This document shows positions 39,244 through 49,524 of a DNA stretch of 64,000 nucleotides, in pieces; position 1 is the stretch's first letter; every line of letters starts with the position of its first letter. The position numbers and the translations under genes are program-made. The notes below the pieces were generated by a model that was not told where the DNA came from, did no database searches, and was given only the letters and a program-made list of their open reading frames with translations. The stretch is from Chondrus crispus (lineage: Eukaryota; Rhodophyta; Florideophyceae; Gigartinales; Gigartinaceae), in NCBI RefSeq assembly GCF_000350225.1, contig NW_005178996.1:60712-124711 (forward strand), read 5' to 3'.

Positions 39244-40957
39244 ATGCCGCTGGCAGTTACCGTCAACACGAAAACCCTGCGCTTCCCGCGTAACCCACTC
39301 GCCCCTCACAGAGTCATCTTCCGCATCACTAACGACACATACACCCTCGTCGTCTTTAAGGTCACCTCCAGTGCTGGCAACATCTACACAGTGAGCCACC
39401 TCCGTCGGCGAAGTCCCGCATCGCCAAGGCCGCGACGTCACCGTCTCCCTCACGCCTCCGTGTCCCGCCGCACAATATAGCAACCACCCCGCACACACTG
39501 TGACTGTCATCGCCACCGCTGTCCCGCTGCAGAAAACCCCCCCGTACAAGCCGGGCTCCCCCTTTGCTATCGAGCATGAACCGAACGCATCCAAATGGAT
39601 CTTGCCCATCAAATTTTTCCCCGAGGCCAACGATACTTCCACTAAGAGTCCACAAGCGTCCACCCCGCCAAACTTGGAGCCGAACGTCCAACATCTACCC
39701 CCGGGTCGGCCTCAACCGCCCGTCAAAGTGCCACTTGCTCCACAGCAGCCTACACAACACCCAGATGCTGGCATGAGTAAAGGGGGGATCAGTGCCCAAA
39801 GGCGGAACATGTCGACAGGAATGCACCTCTTCAAAATCAAAGTCAATATCGGTCCGAAATTTTACCCGCTTTTGATGAAGCTAATATCGAAGAGAAAGCA
39901 GGGGAGCGGTATCAAAGATGATATTCCGGAGAATGACTCAACCGCACCCAGTCCTATGCACATTCCCGCGGCAGGGGTAGCCCGTGGAAATAGAGAACTG
40001 GCTCGCCAAACAGTAGCAAGACACATTATACCATGGAAAAGGACAGACTGGATTGAAAACGTCAGTTCTTGGATGATAGAACGGCTGGAAGAGGAGTGCA
40101 ACGCCAAGTGCAATGCAAGCTCTATTGTGCCGGAGATGTTAGTAGGCGGCGTGAGGATGCGTGCAAAAACGAGCAAGGGAGATTTCATGGTTATTGCATA
40201 CCCAGGGAGCGGTGGCGGTGCAGCGAAGATAGCAGTTCTTGGGCGCATGGTGCCGCGTTACATCTTTAAGGTGGTGTGTGTGAGCGAAAACAAGGAAGCG
40301 GTGTTGATGCGGGATCACCCGGGCCTCTTTAACTATAAGGTATCGGTTAAGGAAGCAGAGGCAGCAACCAAAGATTATGTGAGGATGCAAATGGGGACGA
40401 TCGGGAGGACAAGTGAACTTGTAGAAGGTGGGTTGATGGATTTGCGATCAGAGGTACTACTAAGAAAGTTAGATAACTTAGAGCAGTCGCTGATGTTTCG
40501 GGAGATGGCAAGCAGACAGGCCTACAAAAAGAGTGTAAGATGGTATTTGGGGACCAAAAGGCGAATTCGGAATGGAGTAACGGAGCTGATGGGATGCGGA
40601 ATTCCGGAGACGGTGCTCGGTGGGCAACGGTGCCGAAAGGATGAAGGTGGTGAGCATTATTTATTCCACAGATGGTTTGAGGGATTTGTTGGGTGTGCAT
40701 TGGCAGCTGTAGATGAATGGCTTTTGAGGGAAGGTCTGTTTCTGGAGATGTGGAGCTGTTTTGGGGAGACGGAAAAGATGGTGCGGTGGAGGGCAATTGG
40801 AAAATGTGTACATTGGCTGTCGTTGTTGGTAATGAGGTTGGAATATGCACAGCAGAGTGAGGCGGAATCAGCGGAGAGGGAATGGTGGGTGACACAAGCG
40901 GGAAGCGCGCTGGTGAAGATGAACGACAGGTTTATCGAAACGAGCCACAGATGGTGA
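39244..40957 (+). pseudogene. MSP-domain (VAP-like) multigene family, copy C, one frameshift
   Basis: Very similar to copy B. The ATG at 39244 and the first 50 residues of the MSP domain are intact. One extra base near 39398 (CCACCTCCG where copy B has CCCCTCCG) shifts the frame. From there the family frame is open through the rest of the MSP domain, the Pro-rich linker and the long C-terminal domain to the stop at 40957. It is a single-lesion, recently broken copy. Confidence 0.8.
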
Positions 40958-41745
40958 TGGAGACGGGCTGGGTCAGGCAGTAACAAGGACAAGGCGGCGT
41001 AACACTTTGCACAATAGAAGGCATCGCGAGTGCGAAGGAATCGAGTCTGACATGCCAATGATTAACGTAATGCATAGTTGAAAGACGCAATAAACGAAGT
41101 TGAATTATACTTCAGGCATCGACGTGCGAAAAGGGGGTTCGAAAGACAGTGTTTACCAGGTGTGCCTCCTGTCTTGAGCATGGCTCGTGTGAGAGAAGGC
41201 ACGATATGGAAGCTGCAGATGATGATCAAAGCACTTTCGACAGCCGTCTTTTCCTCACACTGAACTGCTCCACTTGTCGGAGAGCGTTTACGACTAATTG
41301 TAGAAGGCAATAGTTTTGGTATGACGATGATCCCGAACTGTCCGTCCTCGCAGCAAAGCTTGCTGAGATCAGGGGTTTGGCCTTATCAAGGTCGTCTGTA
41401 GCAGTAATGGGTCGTGTACACGTGTACAAAGGTCTGCACGAATGCACTCACCGTAGCGAGAGATCAGGGAACATTGCGGCCATGAATTGGAAACAGCCAA
41501 TACCGTACAGGGGCATTCGCGAAAGGCTTGACAGTGCTATACGTAGTTTGAAGGTGTGGCGAATGGGTAACGGGACCTCCTGGCCAGCTGATTCTGAAAA
41601 CAGATGAAAAGGTTGCAAGAAGAGAGAGATTAGAGATGAAGATGGAGATGGAGTGAGAGGGTTAAACCAGAGGATAGAAAGAAGGAGGAATTGGGCGTAG
41701 AGGGAGAGCGAAGGGGATAGTTGATCTCTGACAGGTGGAGATGGA

Positions 41746-42009
41746 TTACTTGACGACGATGGAGACATGCGTCTGTGTGTAGACGGCGACAGGTGGATGG
41801 TAGGGTTGCGGTTGAGGTTGCGGTTGGGGTTGAGCATGGAGATCTTGTGCAACAGCGACCGGAAGAAAAGGCGCAGAGGGCTTTCGAGAGCGGTTACGGC
41901 GGACGTTGACGGCGTGTGTGAGGAAGACGCCGCCGATAGTGGCTAACAGGGCGCCTAGGACACCAAGTACGGGGTCGAGCCAGGTCCAGGGCATAGAGGT
42001 TTGCGACAT
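41746..42009 (-). CDS. Small single-pass membrane protein with Gln-Pro repeat, copy C
   Basis: 87 residues from the ATG at 42009, the partner of 20208-20471. The hydrophobic span, basic stop-transfer cluster and QP repeat are kept; the few changes (Ala/Gly in the span, Ala/Pro, His/Tyr, Leu/Pro) do not interrupt the frame. A TATA box at 42170-42178 lies about 160 bases upstream. Its preservation beside a broken MSP gene supports it as a real, independently useful gene. Confidence 0.6.
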   Translation of the reverse strand: MSQTSMPWTWLDPVLGVLGALLATIGGVFLTHAVNVRRNRSRKPSAPFLPVAVAQDLHAQPQPQPQPQPYHPPVAVYTQTHVSIVVK

Positions 42010-42169
42010 GGTGGTAGTGGAGAGATTTGTTGTTGTTGTTGTGTGTGTGTGGGTGAGGTAGCTGTGGGGCAAGAAACGGGCACAGACAGAGAAAGAGAGA
42101 GAGTGGACTTTGGTGCGAGACTGAGTTGAATGAGAGAGAAGTTGATCTGTGGTGAGTTGGGGGGTAGGC

Positions 42170-42178
42170 TTTATATAG
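42170..42178 (-). promoter_or_regulatory. TATA box of the small membrane-protein gene, copy C
   Basis: Same TATATAAA-type site and spacing as in copy B. Confidence 0.6.
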
Positions 42179-42282
42179 CGATCGACTCGCTGCGAAGTGT
42201 TGCGGGCGGTGAGGTTTATAAGTGGTCAAGTGGACGAAGCAATACATGGCCGACTGACGTCAGTCAGTGCGCTGCTGACACG

Positions 42283-42390
42283 AGTTGAATGAGAGATAAG
42301 ATGAGGGGGGTACATGTGTTATATAGCGATCGAATATGGCGATCGAATTGTTGCAAGGTGTTGGGCGCAGTGGGTTTAATAAATGGTCGA
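42283..42390 (-). repeat. Diverged duplicate of the promoter region
   Basis: GAGTTGAATGAGAGA, a TTATATAGCGATCGA block, GTTGC.A.GTGTTG and a GGTTTA.TAA..GGTC block occur in the same order as at 42120-42230, the promoter of the small membrane-protein gene. No copy of the coding sequence follows. It is a tandem promoter duplication. Confidence 0.6.
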
Positions 42391-42884
42391 GCAGACAAGG
42401 ACGAGGACGAGGACTTTTCTCGTGACAACAGCACACGTACAGTATTGTATCATATTCGGTACCTCTCTCTGGTTGATATAAAGCGGGGTGGTTGTCAGCT
42501 GGGTCAGTGTTGATGCGATCCTGCGGGCACAGATCTGCATCCACTCCCCATATCTTTCGATTGTCTTCCATTAAGCACTGCTGGTGGCGGGTGGCGCATA
42601 GCACGATGGTGCGCCATATAAATTGGGGCGGTCTGGTACAGTATGGACAACACCAGCGTAAAAGGCGTTTTGCTGCAGAAGATGGTTGGTCATACAGTAG
42701 AGGGCATATTGATGAGAAGGTGTGGCGTTGGACGAGAGAGGCTTTCTGGTTGGGCAAAACAACTGCCGCCCATAACGCACGCGAAACGTCCGTCCCGGAA
42801 ATAACGCAAGTACAATTGTAGGGGTTGTCTCCCGGCTACGAGTGCAGCAGAGTCTGGGCTCGTACACTGCTCCGCAGCCTATCG
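42391..42884. other. Intergenic, nothing recognised
   Basis: A 109-residue plus-strand frame (42492-42821) shows no domain or context. No RNA recognised. Confidence 0.35.
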
Positions 42885-43065
42885 CTGCCTATCACAGCAG
42901 CCTAGCGCAGCAGCAGCCTAGCGCTGCCTATCACAGCAGCCTATCGCAGCAGCAGCCTTTCGCGGCCAAATAACAGCAGCCTATCGCAGCAGCAGCCTTT
43001 CGCGGCCAAATTACAGCAGCCTATCGCTGCCAAATCACAGCAGCCTATCGCAGCAGCCTCGAGGC
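42885..43065. repeat. CAGCAGCCTATCG minisatellite, 20 and 40 bp periods
   Basis: Repeated CAGCAGCCTAtCGc units with a higher-order 40-bp unit containing CTTTCGCGGCCAAAT at about 42956 and 42996. It is adjacent to the start of Copia-A. Confidence 0.8.
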
Positions 43066-43153
43066 TGCCTTGTGCCGCGATATGATGCCCTCGGCAAGCC
43101 TCGGGGCTCATACTGTATCTGCACTCGGAGCAGTCTGCACTCGTAGCCAGGAG

Positions 43154-43324
43154 TGTGAAAACTGCAGAAGTTGATTGGCGCGTGGTTTTCTCCACGCGCT
43201 GTAAGGACAAGATACTCTAGTAATTTCCCTCTCTGTAGTGAATATATAAGTCCCCCCGATGATTCCGAGTAACGGGCGTCGGGGGATGGTAGAGGGAAGA
43301 CACACACACCGTACGTATCGAGTC
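43154..43324 (+). repeat. Left LTR of Copia-A
   Basis: 171 bp matched by 49183-49351, differing mainly by one AC dinucleotide repeat. The true 3' end may lie further right, since the partner copy is cut short by Copia-B. Confidence 0.8.
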
Positions 43325-44702
43325 GTTCACCGACTCTCGTACAGTAAAGAACTGCCGGTCGTCGGCAGTTTTCCCTCGAATTTCTCCATTTTAGTGGCAA
43401 ATTCCACATTCATTAATTAATTTTTTGCCCGAGAACAGAAAAACCCTACCCGTGATCTCCACTTTTTCTCTTCTTGTCCGGCGCCGCGCAGTGGCTGTCT
43501 GCCCTTCTCCGTCCTACCTAACCTCCACACTCGCCGCACCGCCTCCCAATCCCGCTCGCCGCGTCCCCTCGGCTCGCTGCCCCCCTCCACTCGCCGCGCC
43601 TCTTCGCCCGCCGCACCCCTCGGCTCGCTGCGCCTCCCGCTCTTCGTGCCGCTGATCCCGCACGTTGGGCGACACACCGAACCCACAACTCGAGTCCCGC
43701 TGCTACACCGAAGCACACTCTACGCTTGCCCCGTCGCCCGCCGTCACCGTTTGAGGCTCCTCTCCCCGCCGACCACAGCCGCACACCGACGGGCAATCGA
43801 CACGCATCTCGGCACTGACAGACGTGACGCGGCTGCTGCATCGGCTGCTGTATTCGGACAAGGTCTGTCGTTCCCAACGTCGTTCTGTGCAAGCCTCGTC
43901 CACGCTCCTGGGCTACACGGTACTTGAAGGGACATTTGCTTCGGTAATCGCAGTGAACCACAAGGCGGCCGACTGCACCAACGCTCCGCCGCCGCTCAAA
44001 CAGCTCCCTTTGCGGCTTCGACGCCGCACTAGCCCGCGCCTTTAGTGGCAGCTGTTGCTCGGAATCACCGATCTTCCGATCGCCAAGCACCATCACTGTT
44101 GTTGCAAGTCACATCAACAGTATCACAACCGATTTTTCCGCACGTGGAATTTTAGCCGCGGTTTGCTCGCGCGGAAACCGCCGCGGATTTTTTATTTTTT
44201 AACGACACGATTAGTGAAAGTAGCACGACCCTGAGAGCAGTTGCGAGGTTGGAAACTTGAACCAAAGGAACGGAAGCGACAGTGGGCCCCCACCGGTTCT
44301 TTGCTTCGGCATTGGGCGGATAACGGTGCTGGTCGATTGACCTGGTGGCTTTACGGCGACTGAACTGGACGGGTTGTTGTGCCGAAGGGGGAGTGCTATT
44401 GAAACTAATCAAGTCGCGTCGCGTAAGTGTCCTGCAAGGGAGTAGACAGACTTTTGCCAGTGTACCGGCTTCTGTGGATCTCCCGTAAGGATCGTCGCGC
44501 CCGCTCCAGCAAACGCAGGAGTGGGTAGACAGCTGAAGTCGTTTCCGACCCGGACGGTCTCCGGGTGCCGAAGGTCAGACCTTCCCGTCGTGGGACGGTA
44601 TCCCTCCAAGGACTTCCCCTGTAGAGGACAGGGCGCCAAGGGTCGGAGTACCCTTTCAAGGTTGAAATCTTTGCCGAAGCCGAACTTGTACCAACACTGA
44701 AC

Positions 44703-47700
44703 ATGTCACAACAGCAGGAAACATCAGATGCAACCTCCCCTTCGGGATCCGGGCAACAGGCAGAACCCCGCTTCATGCACCACGTCCCTCTGGCTGACCT
44801 TAACGACAAACAGAAGGGATTCGTGTCCTCTGTACGCCATTTAGAAGCCACTGAGGCTGCCCAAGGGGATGGTCTTCTACGCATATTCGCAGACATGTTC
44901 CCTCCCGCGGACCTTTTTTCAAAGGAACTCTGTGAACTACCGGCAGTCTACACTGAGCTCCGCAACTTCCTTGATTCACACGGAGCTAACATGCTGCAGC
45001 ACTCCTCTCGCCGCATCATGATGACTCTTGCTCATAATATATACGAAGAGCAGGAAGATCAACAAGCTGCGATTGGCATCGTCACCGAGATCATGGCTGC
45101 AGGTCGTCGAATGAGGACCGATCTTTCCCGGACGGACAACAACCGCCAAGAAGAGTCGCAGTCACGCTCTGCCTCCACCTCCACCGCAAGTGCCCCTGAT
45201 AGACTAGTACACAATGTTGCCATGCGTCTCAGAGACAGGGATAAAAAGTTTAGCGGGGCGCTTGGTGAGTCGTGGATGGAGTTCGTGGATGAGTACATGC
45301 AAGTGTGCCGAGATTATTCTCTGTCTCCAACACAAAAGCTTCACTACATGCACAATCTCCTATCCGGGGATGCGAAGAGGTTCTACCTGGATCGAGTAGA
45401 TGGCTATGCAACCTCATACCAACAAGCCATAGATCTGGTTGAAAATGAATACAATTCCCCTGTTAGACAGGCAAGGGTGAAAAACTACCTCAACACTTTG
45501 CGGATCTCTACGTTCGTTTCAGATGGGCTAGATGAGTCTGCGGCACTATCCAAAATATATAAGGTGATCACGAAGTTGTCTCGTCAAGGACCTGCCTCCC
45601 ATCGCGGTGATGCACATAAAGTAGAATTCCTTCGGAACGCAGTCGTTGGATCTGGGTGGTCCCATGAGCCGCTGAGCAGGGTGGCAACGCACGGTCTTTC
45701 TTTCCAACAGCTCTACGGCGAACTGGAGGCTGCTCTCCAACTCCAGAAGGAAGCAAAGCAAGCCATGTTGAGAGATGCCGCAACAAAGACCAAAGACCTT
45801 GGCTACGACGATGAGGTCCCAGGGATACTCTTCGCAGGTCAGACCCGGTATGCCAAACACCCATCTCGTAATCGCTTCTTCAGAGGTTCAAGGGGTTTCA
45901 ACACTCCGTCATCTAGACCGAGAACCAGTTTCGATCCACTTAGCATTCAAGGGTGTTTCAACTGTGAAGACAAAACACATACCATTCGAGACTGCCCGAG
46001 GCCGATAAACGCAGTTAAAGCCGCTGCTAACAAACTGGACTACTTTCGAAAAAGGAAACAGACTGGAGAACGTTCTGTACACCTCGTTCTTGCTCAATTA
46101 TGTCAGCAACTCGACCAAGGATCTGCTTCCGGCGCCCGAGAAGAGGTCGAGGAGAAAGACATCCCAGAGAAGCAGACTGATCGTGAGATCTTTGAATGCA
46201 TCTTGGAGGAGTCTAGCCAGTACGACGTTGACTGCACTTCCCCACGCCCTCTACATTCAAACGAGACTTTGTCTCAGGAAGAAGATTCCCTCCATCCATA
46301 CTTCTCGCAGCAAGATAGAGAAGACTACGTATTCGTCGTGTACGAAGGGGATAACGCCTCCATATTCAAGTCTGATCATGTGTTCGGTACCGACAAGGAC
46401 GTTCCCTTCCTAGGCGCATGTATCGATACGGGAGCACAAAAGTCTGTCATCGGAAAACAACAAACCCTGGCGTACTTCAGGCTTATCGGGGAGGAGTTCA
46501 GACCGCGCAAGCACGGGCATGACGTTAAGTTCAAGTTTGGAAACCGCCGCCACATCGGACTTGGTCGTATTGAGATAAGGATTCCCATCAATGGAACGCA
46601 CGTTCTATGCCCGAACATCGAAGTGGTTGATGTAGACGTCCCGCTACTCCTCGGTCTAGACTTTCTCGACGAGTACAAGATGATCGTTGATGCGGCAAAT
46701 GATTTACTCGAATCGAAGATCCGCGCTTGGTCATTCCCTTTAACGCGGAAACTGGGACATCTATATCTTGAATGGGACTACGGAACATTCTACACATCAG
46801 AGGAACTGTTGAAGCTGCACAAACACTTCTTTCATCCAGATTCAGGACGCCTCTACGCAATGCTAAAGCGGGCCGACAATGCGAGTACAACTCCATCTGA
46901 TCTTAAAGAACTGGAGAGGGTCGCATCGGAGTGTGACGTTTGCCAGAGAAACATGGCCGCTCCGAGCAGATTCAGAACCGCTCTTCCGGCCGATGATGTC
47001 GTGTTCAATAGGTGCGTTTGTATGGACATTATGTTCCTCGAGGGGAAGGCAGTGTTGCATATGGTGGACAAGGACACTAAGTTCAGTGCAGCTGCTTTCC
47101 TCCCGAAACAGACTGTCGACGAGTTGTAGAGCACATACTTGTCGCACTGGGTCCTTCCCTACATCGGTCACGCGCTTGAGATACACGCAGATCAAGGCCC
47201 CCAGTTCCGCTCTCGCAGGTTCGCGTCCTACACGAGCATGGAGGGAGTTCAGCTTCGCTTATCGGGTGTCGAAAGCCACAACAGCCTAGGCGTCGGAGAG
47301 AGGTATCACCACTATCTGCGTCGTATTTTTCGCAAGATACGCGATGAGTTTCCTGATATACCAATGAAAGACGCATTAAGACTAGCTACAAAAGCCATGA
47401 ATGATATCGCAGGACCAAAGGGTTTGGTACCAAGCCTTCTGGTGTTTGGAGTTATGCCAAGAATCCTTCTTCCAGGATCTGTCCAGCTACCTGGCCAAGT
47501 CCAGCGCATGAATGCCATGCAGGCAGCACGAAAGGATATGTCTAAAGAGGTTGCCCGTAGCCGACTTAGCACAGCGTTGAGATCAAATGTTCCGGCTGCC
47601 ACCAACCGCGATATCAGCATAGGCTCTGAAGTGCTTGTCTTTAAAGAACCTCCCGTGAAGAAATGGGTTGGACCATTTCATGTGCTCGACGTGAGAGACA

Positions 47701-49077
47701 AGTCAGTGTTCATCAATTCCCAAGGACGTACAACACAAATGTCTATCGACAAAGTGAGGCCGTACTTGCGTCCAATGCATAACGAAAAGCCAAGCACTAC
47801 GGAACCCAGTGAGTACAACCCGAGCAATAATACCATAAGCAATGGTCTGTCGCCAGCAGAGGCATCAAATGCATGGATAGAGTCCCTTCGCGATCCGTTA
47901 CAGGATCTATTCTCATCACCGGCTGAGGACAACGCAATATCTCCTGACGAATTTTATATGGAGTTCGCCACATTCCTAACGGAGGTTATTGAATCATCCG
48001 ATCCTCGATCTAAGAACGCTGCCTTCTTGTCAGCAATGAAAAAGGAAGTGAGAGGCTTAGAAGATCGCGGTGTTTGGGTTAGGATGTCAAAGAAGGACCT
48101 TCCGGAGAATGCAAATGTGCTAGGCGGTCGCTTCGTCCTCACATTGAAGAACGCTGGCTCTGAACGTGAGACCCCGAAAGCGCGCTTCGTTGCTCAAGGT
48201 TTCTCAGATAGGGAAAGGGACTACATAATCCACAATGTTACCTCACTAAGACAAAGCCCGGTTCGAGTGATTGCATCCTTTGCTGCGTCGAAAAGGTTTC
48301 GAATCTTCAGCCACGACGTCACCCAAGCATATACACAAAGTGATTGAGATGTTACCTGAAGATGCAACGTTCGAGCACTTTCGTAGCGCTCGTGCGGCAT
48401 TAGCCTGGATCACCCACACGAGGCCAGACATCGCCTGCTACGTAAATAAAGCAGCACAAGTCACAGAGAAAGCCTTCGAAAGGGGGCATATCGAGGCATT
48501 CAATCGATGCATCAAGTACCTAAAAAGGGAGCCTTTACATTTGAGTTTCGATCCGCTAAATATCGAAACATTGCAGATTCGTGTCTATGCGGACGCCGCC
48601 CTTGGTACCAATTTGGATTGCAGCTCACAACTTGGGTACGTAATTATGCTATGCGATGCGAACAACTCCGCTCATATTATCGACTTCTCCAGCAAAAAAT
48701 CAAGAAGAGTTGTCAGATCGATAATGGGAGGAGAGATATTTGCCTTGGCAGATGGTTTCGATCGTTCGTTTATGTTAAGGCATGACCTGGAGCGTATGTA
48801 TGCCAGAAAGATCCCGCTGTACGTTTTAACCGACTCTAAACAAGTTTTCGACACCATTACAAAGGCATCCAAAACAACCGAACGAAGACTCCTCATCGAT
48901 ATCGCTGCTGCTCGTCAAGCCTACAATCGCCAGGAAATATCAAACATTGGTCTAGTTGCATCGGAAGACATGGTTGCAGATGGACTTACGAAGACGAATG
49001 CTGGGGCATCATTGATTAAGGTTTTAAGATCCGGCCACAATGCACTCAAGGTGAAACAGTGGATTATTAGAAATTAA
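44703..49077 (+). pseudogene. Copia-A gag-pol coding region
   Basis: Degraded polyprotein region. Gag ends in one CX2CX4HX4C zinc knuckle (CFNCEDKTHTIRDC near 45955). The protease carries IDTGAQ (near 46430). Integrase shows an HH-CC finger (HKHFFHPDSG ... CDVCQ) and acidic motifs CMDIMF, IHADQGPQF and GVGERYHHYLR. A reverse transcriptase remnant has KARFVAQGFSDRERDY and FSHDVTQAYTQ. RNase H has YADAALGTN, GGEIFAL and VLTDSKQV, ending MVADGLTK. The integrase-before-RT order marks the Copia lineage. It is a fossil; breaks are not itemised. Confidence 0.85.
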
Positions 49078-49182
49078 GCTATCACCATGCCTGTCCTATC
49101 GAGTCTGTTTCAGCAACTATCGAATGTCAAAAACGTGACGTCAAATTGGAGTATCTTGTTCCACCTTTGAAGAAAGTGCCAG

Positions 49183-49351
49183 TGTGAAAACTGCAGAAGT
49201 TGATTGGCGCGTGGTTTTCTCCACGCGCTGTAAGGACAAGATACTCTAGTAATTTTCCTCTCTGTAGTGAATATATAAGTCCCCCCGATGATTCCGAGTA
49301 ACGGGCGTCGGGGGATGGTAGAGGGAAGACACACACCGTACGTATCGAGTC
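49183..49351 (+). repeat. Right LTR of Copia-A, abutting Copia-B
   Basis: Matches 43154-43324. It ends in CGTATCGAGTC at the exact start of the Copia-B LTR. Confidence 0.8.
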
Positions 49352-49511
49352 TGTCATGATTCCCATGCACAGCTCACACACCTGTACCACGCACACACGT
49401 AGCACAGATGTAGCTCCCCAGGCAGCGCCGCCGCCACCGGCGCCGCTCCCCTTCTTAGTCGCACACGGTCCGTCTCCCTCAGTAAACTCGGTTATCGTTC
49501 CTTGCACCACA
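49352..49511 (+). repeat. Left LTR of Copia-B
   Basis: 160 bp, TG...CA ends, matched at 54229-54388. Confidence 0.9.
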
Positions 49512-49524
49512 GGTTATGGTCCCG
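49512..49524 (+). other. Primer-binding site of Copia-B containing an ATG
   Basis: GGTTATGGTCCCG directly after the LTR. It matches the complement of the anticodon arm of eukaryotic initiator tRNA-Met (GGTTATGGGCCC) at 11 of 12 positions, the half-tRNA priming mode known from Drosophila copia. The long gag frame starts at the ATG inside it (49516). Confidence 0.75.

Larger units (their letters stand above)
39045..42228. repeat. Segmental duplication, copy C
   Basis: Partner of 17450-20690 in the same orientation. The leftmost part of this copy lies at about 32605-32637, separated by the nested transposons. Confidence 0.88.
43154..49351 (+). mobile_element. Copia-type LTR retrotransposon A, broken fossil
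   Basis: The LTRs are 43154-43324 and 49183-49351, nearly identical over their shared length and starting TGTGAAAACT, with a TATATAA box near 43243 and 49272. The leader between the left LTR and gag is long (about 1.4 kb). Coding parts occur in Copia order: gag (44703-46010), protease (about 46415-46670), integrase (about 46810-47780), reverse transcriptase remnant (about 48000-48340) and RNase H (about 48540-49070). It is broken, with a few breaks. The right LTR runs directly into Copia-B at 49352, so its outer end is not seen. Low LTR divergence suggests a fairly young insertion. Confidence 0.88.

Noticed and set aside
42492-42821. 109-residue plus-strand ORF
   Set aside because: No domain, no second copy, no promoter; probably chance.
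42885-43065. Repeat array considered as CRISPR
   Set aside because: Units are contiguous or share degenerate spacers, in a eukaryotic transposon-rich context; it is a minisatellite.
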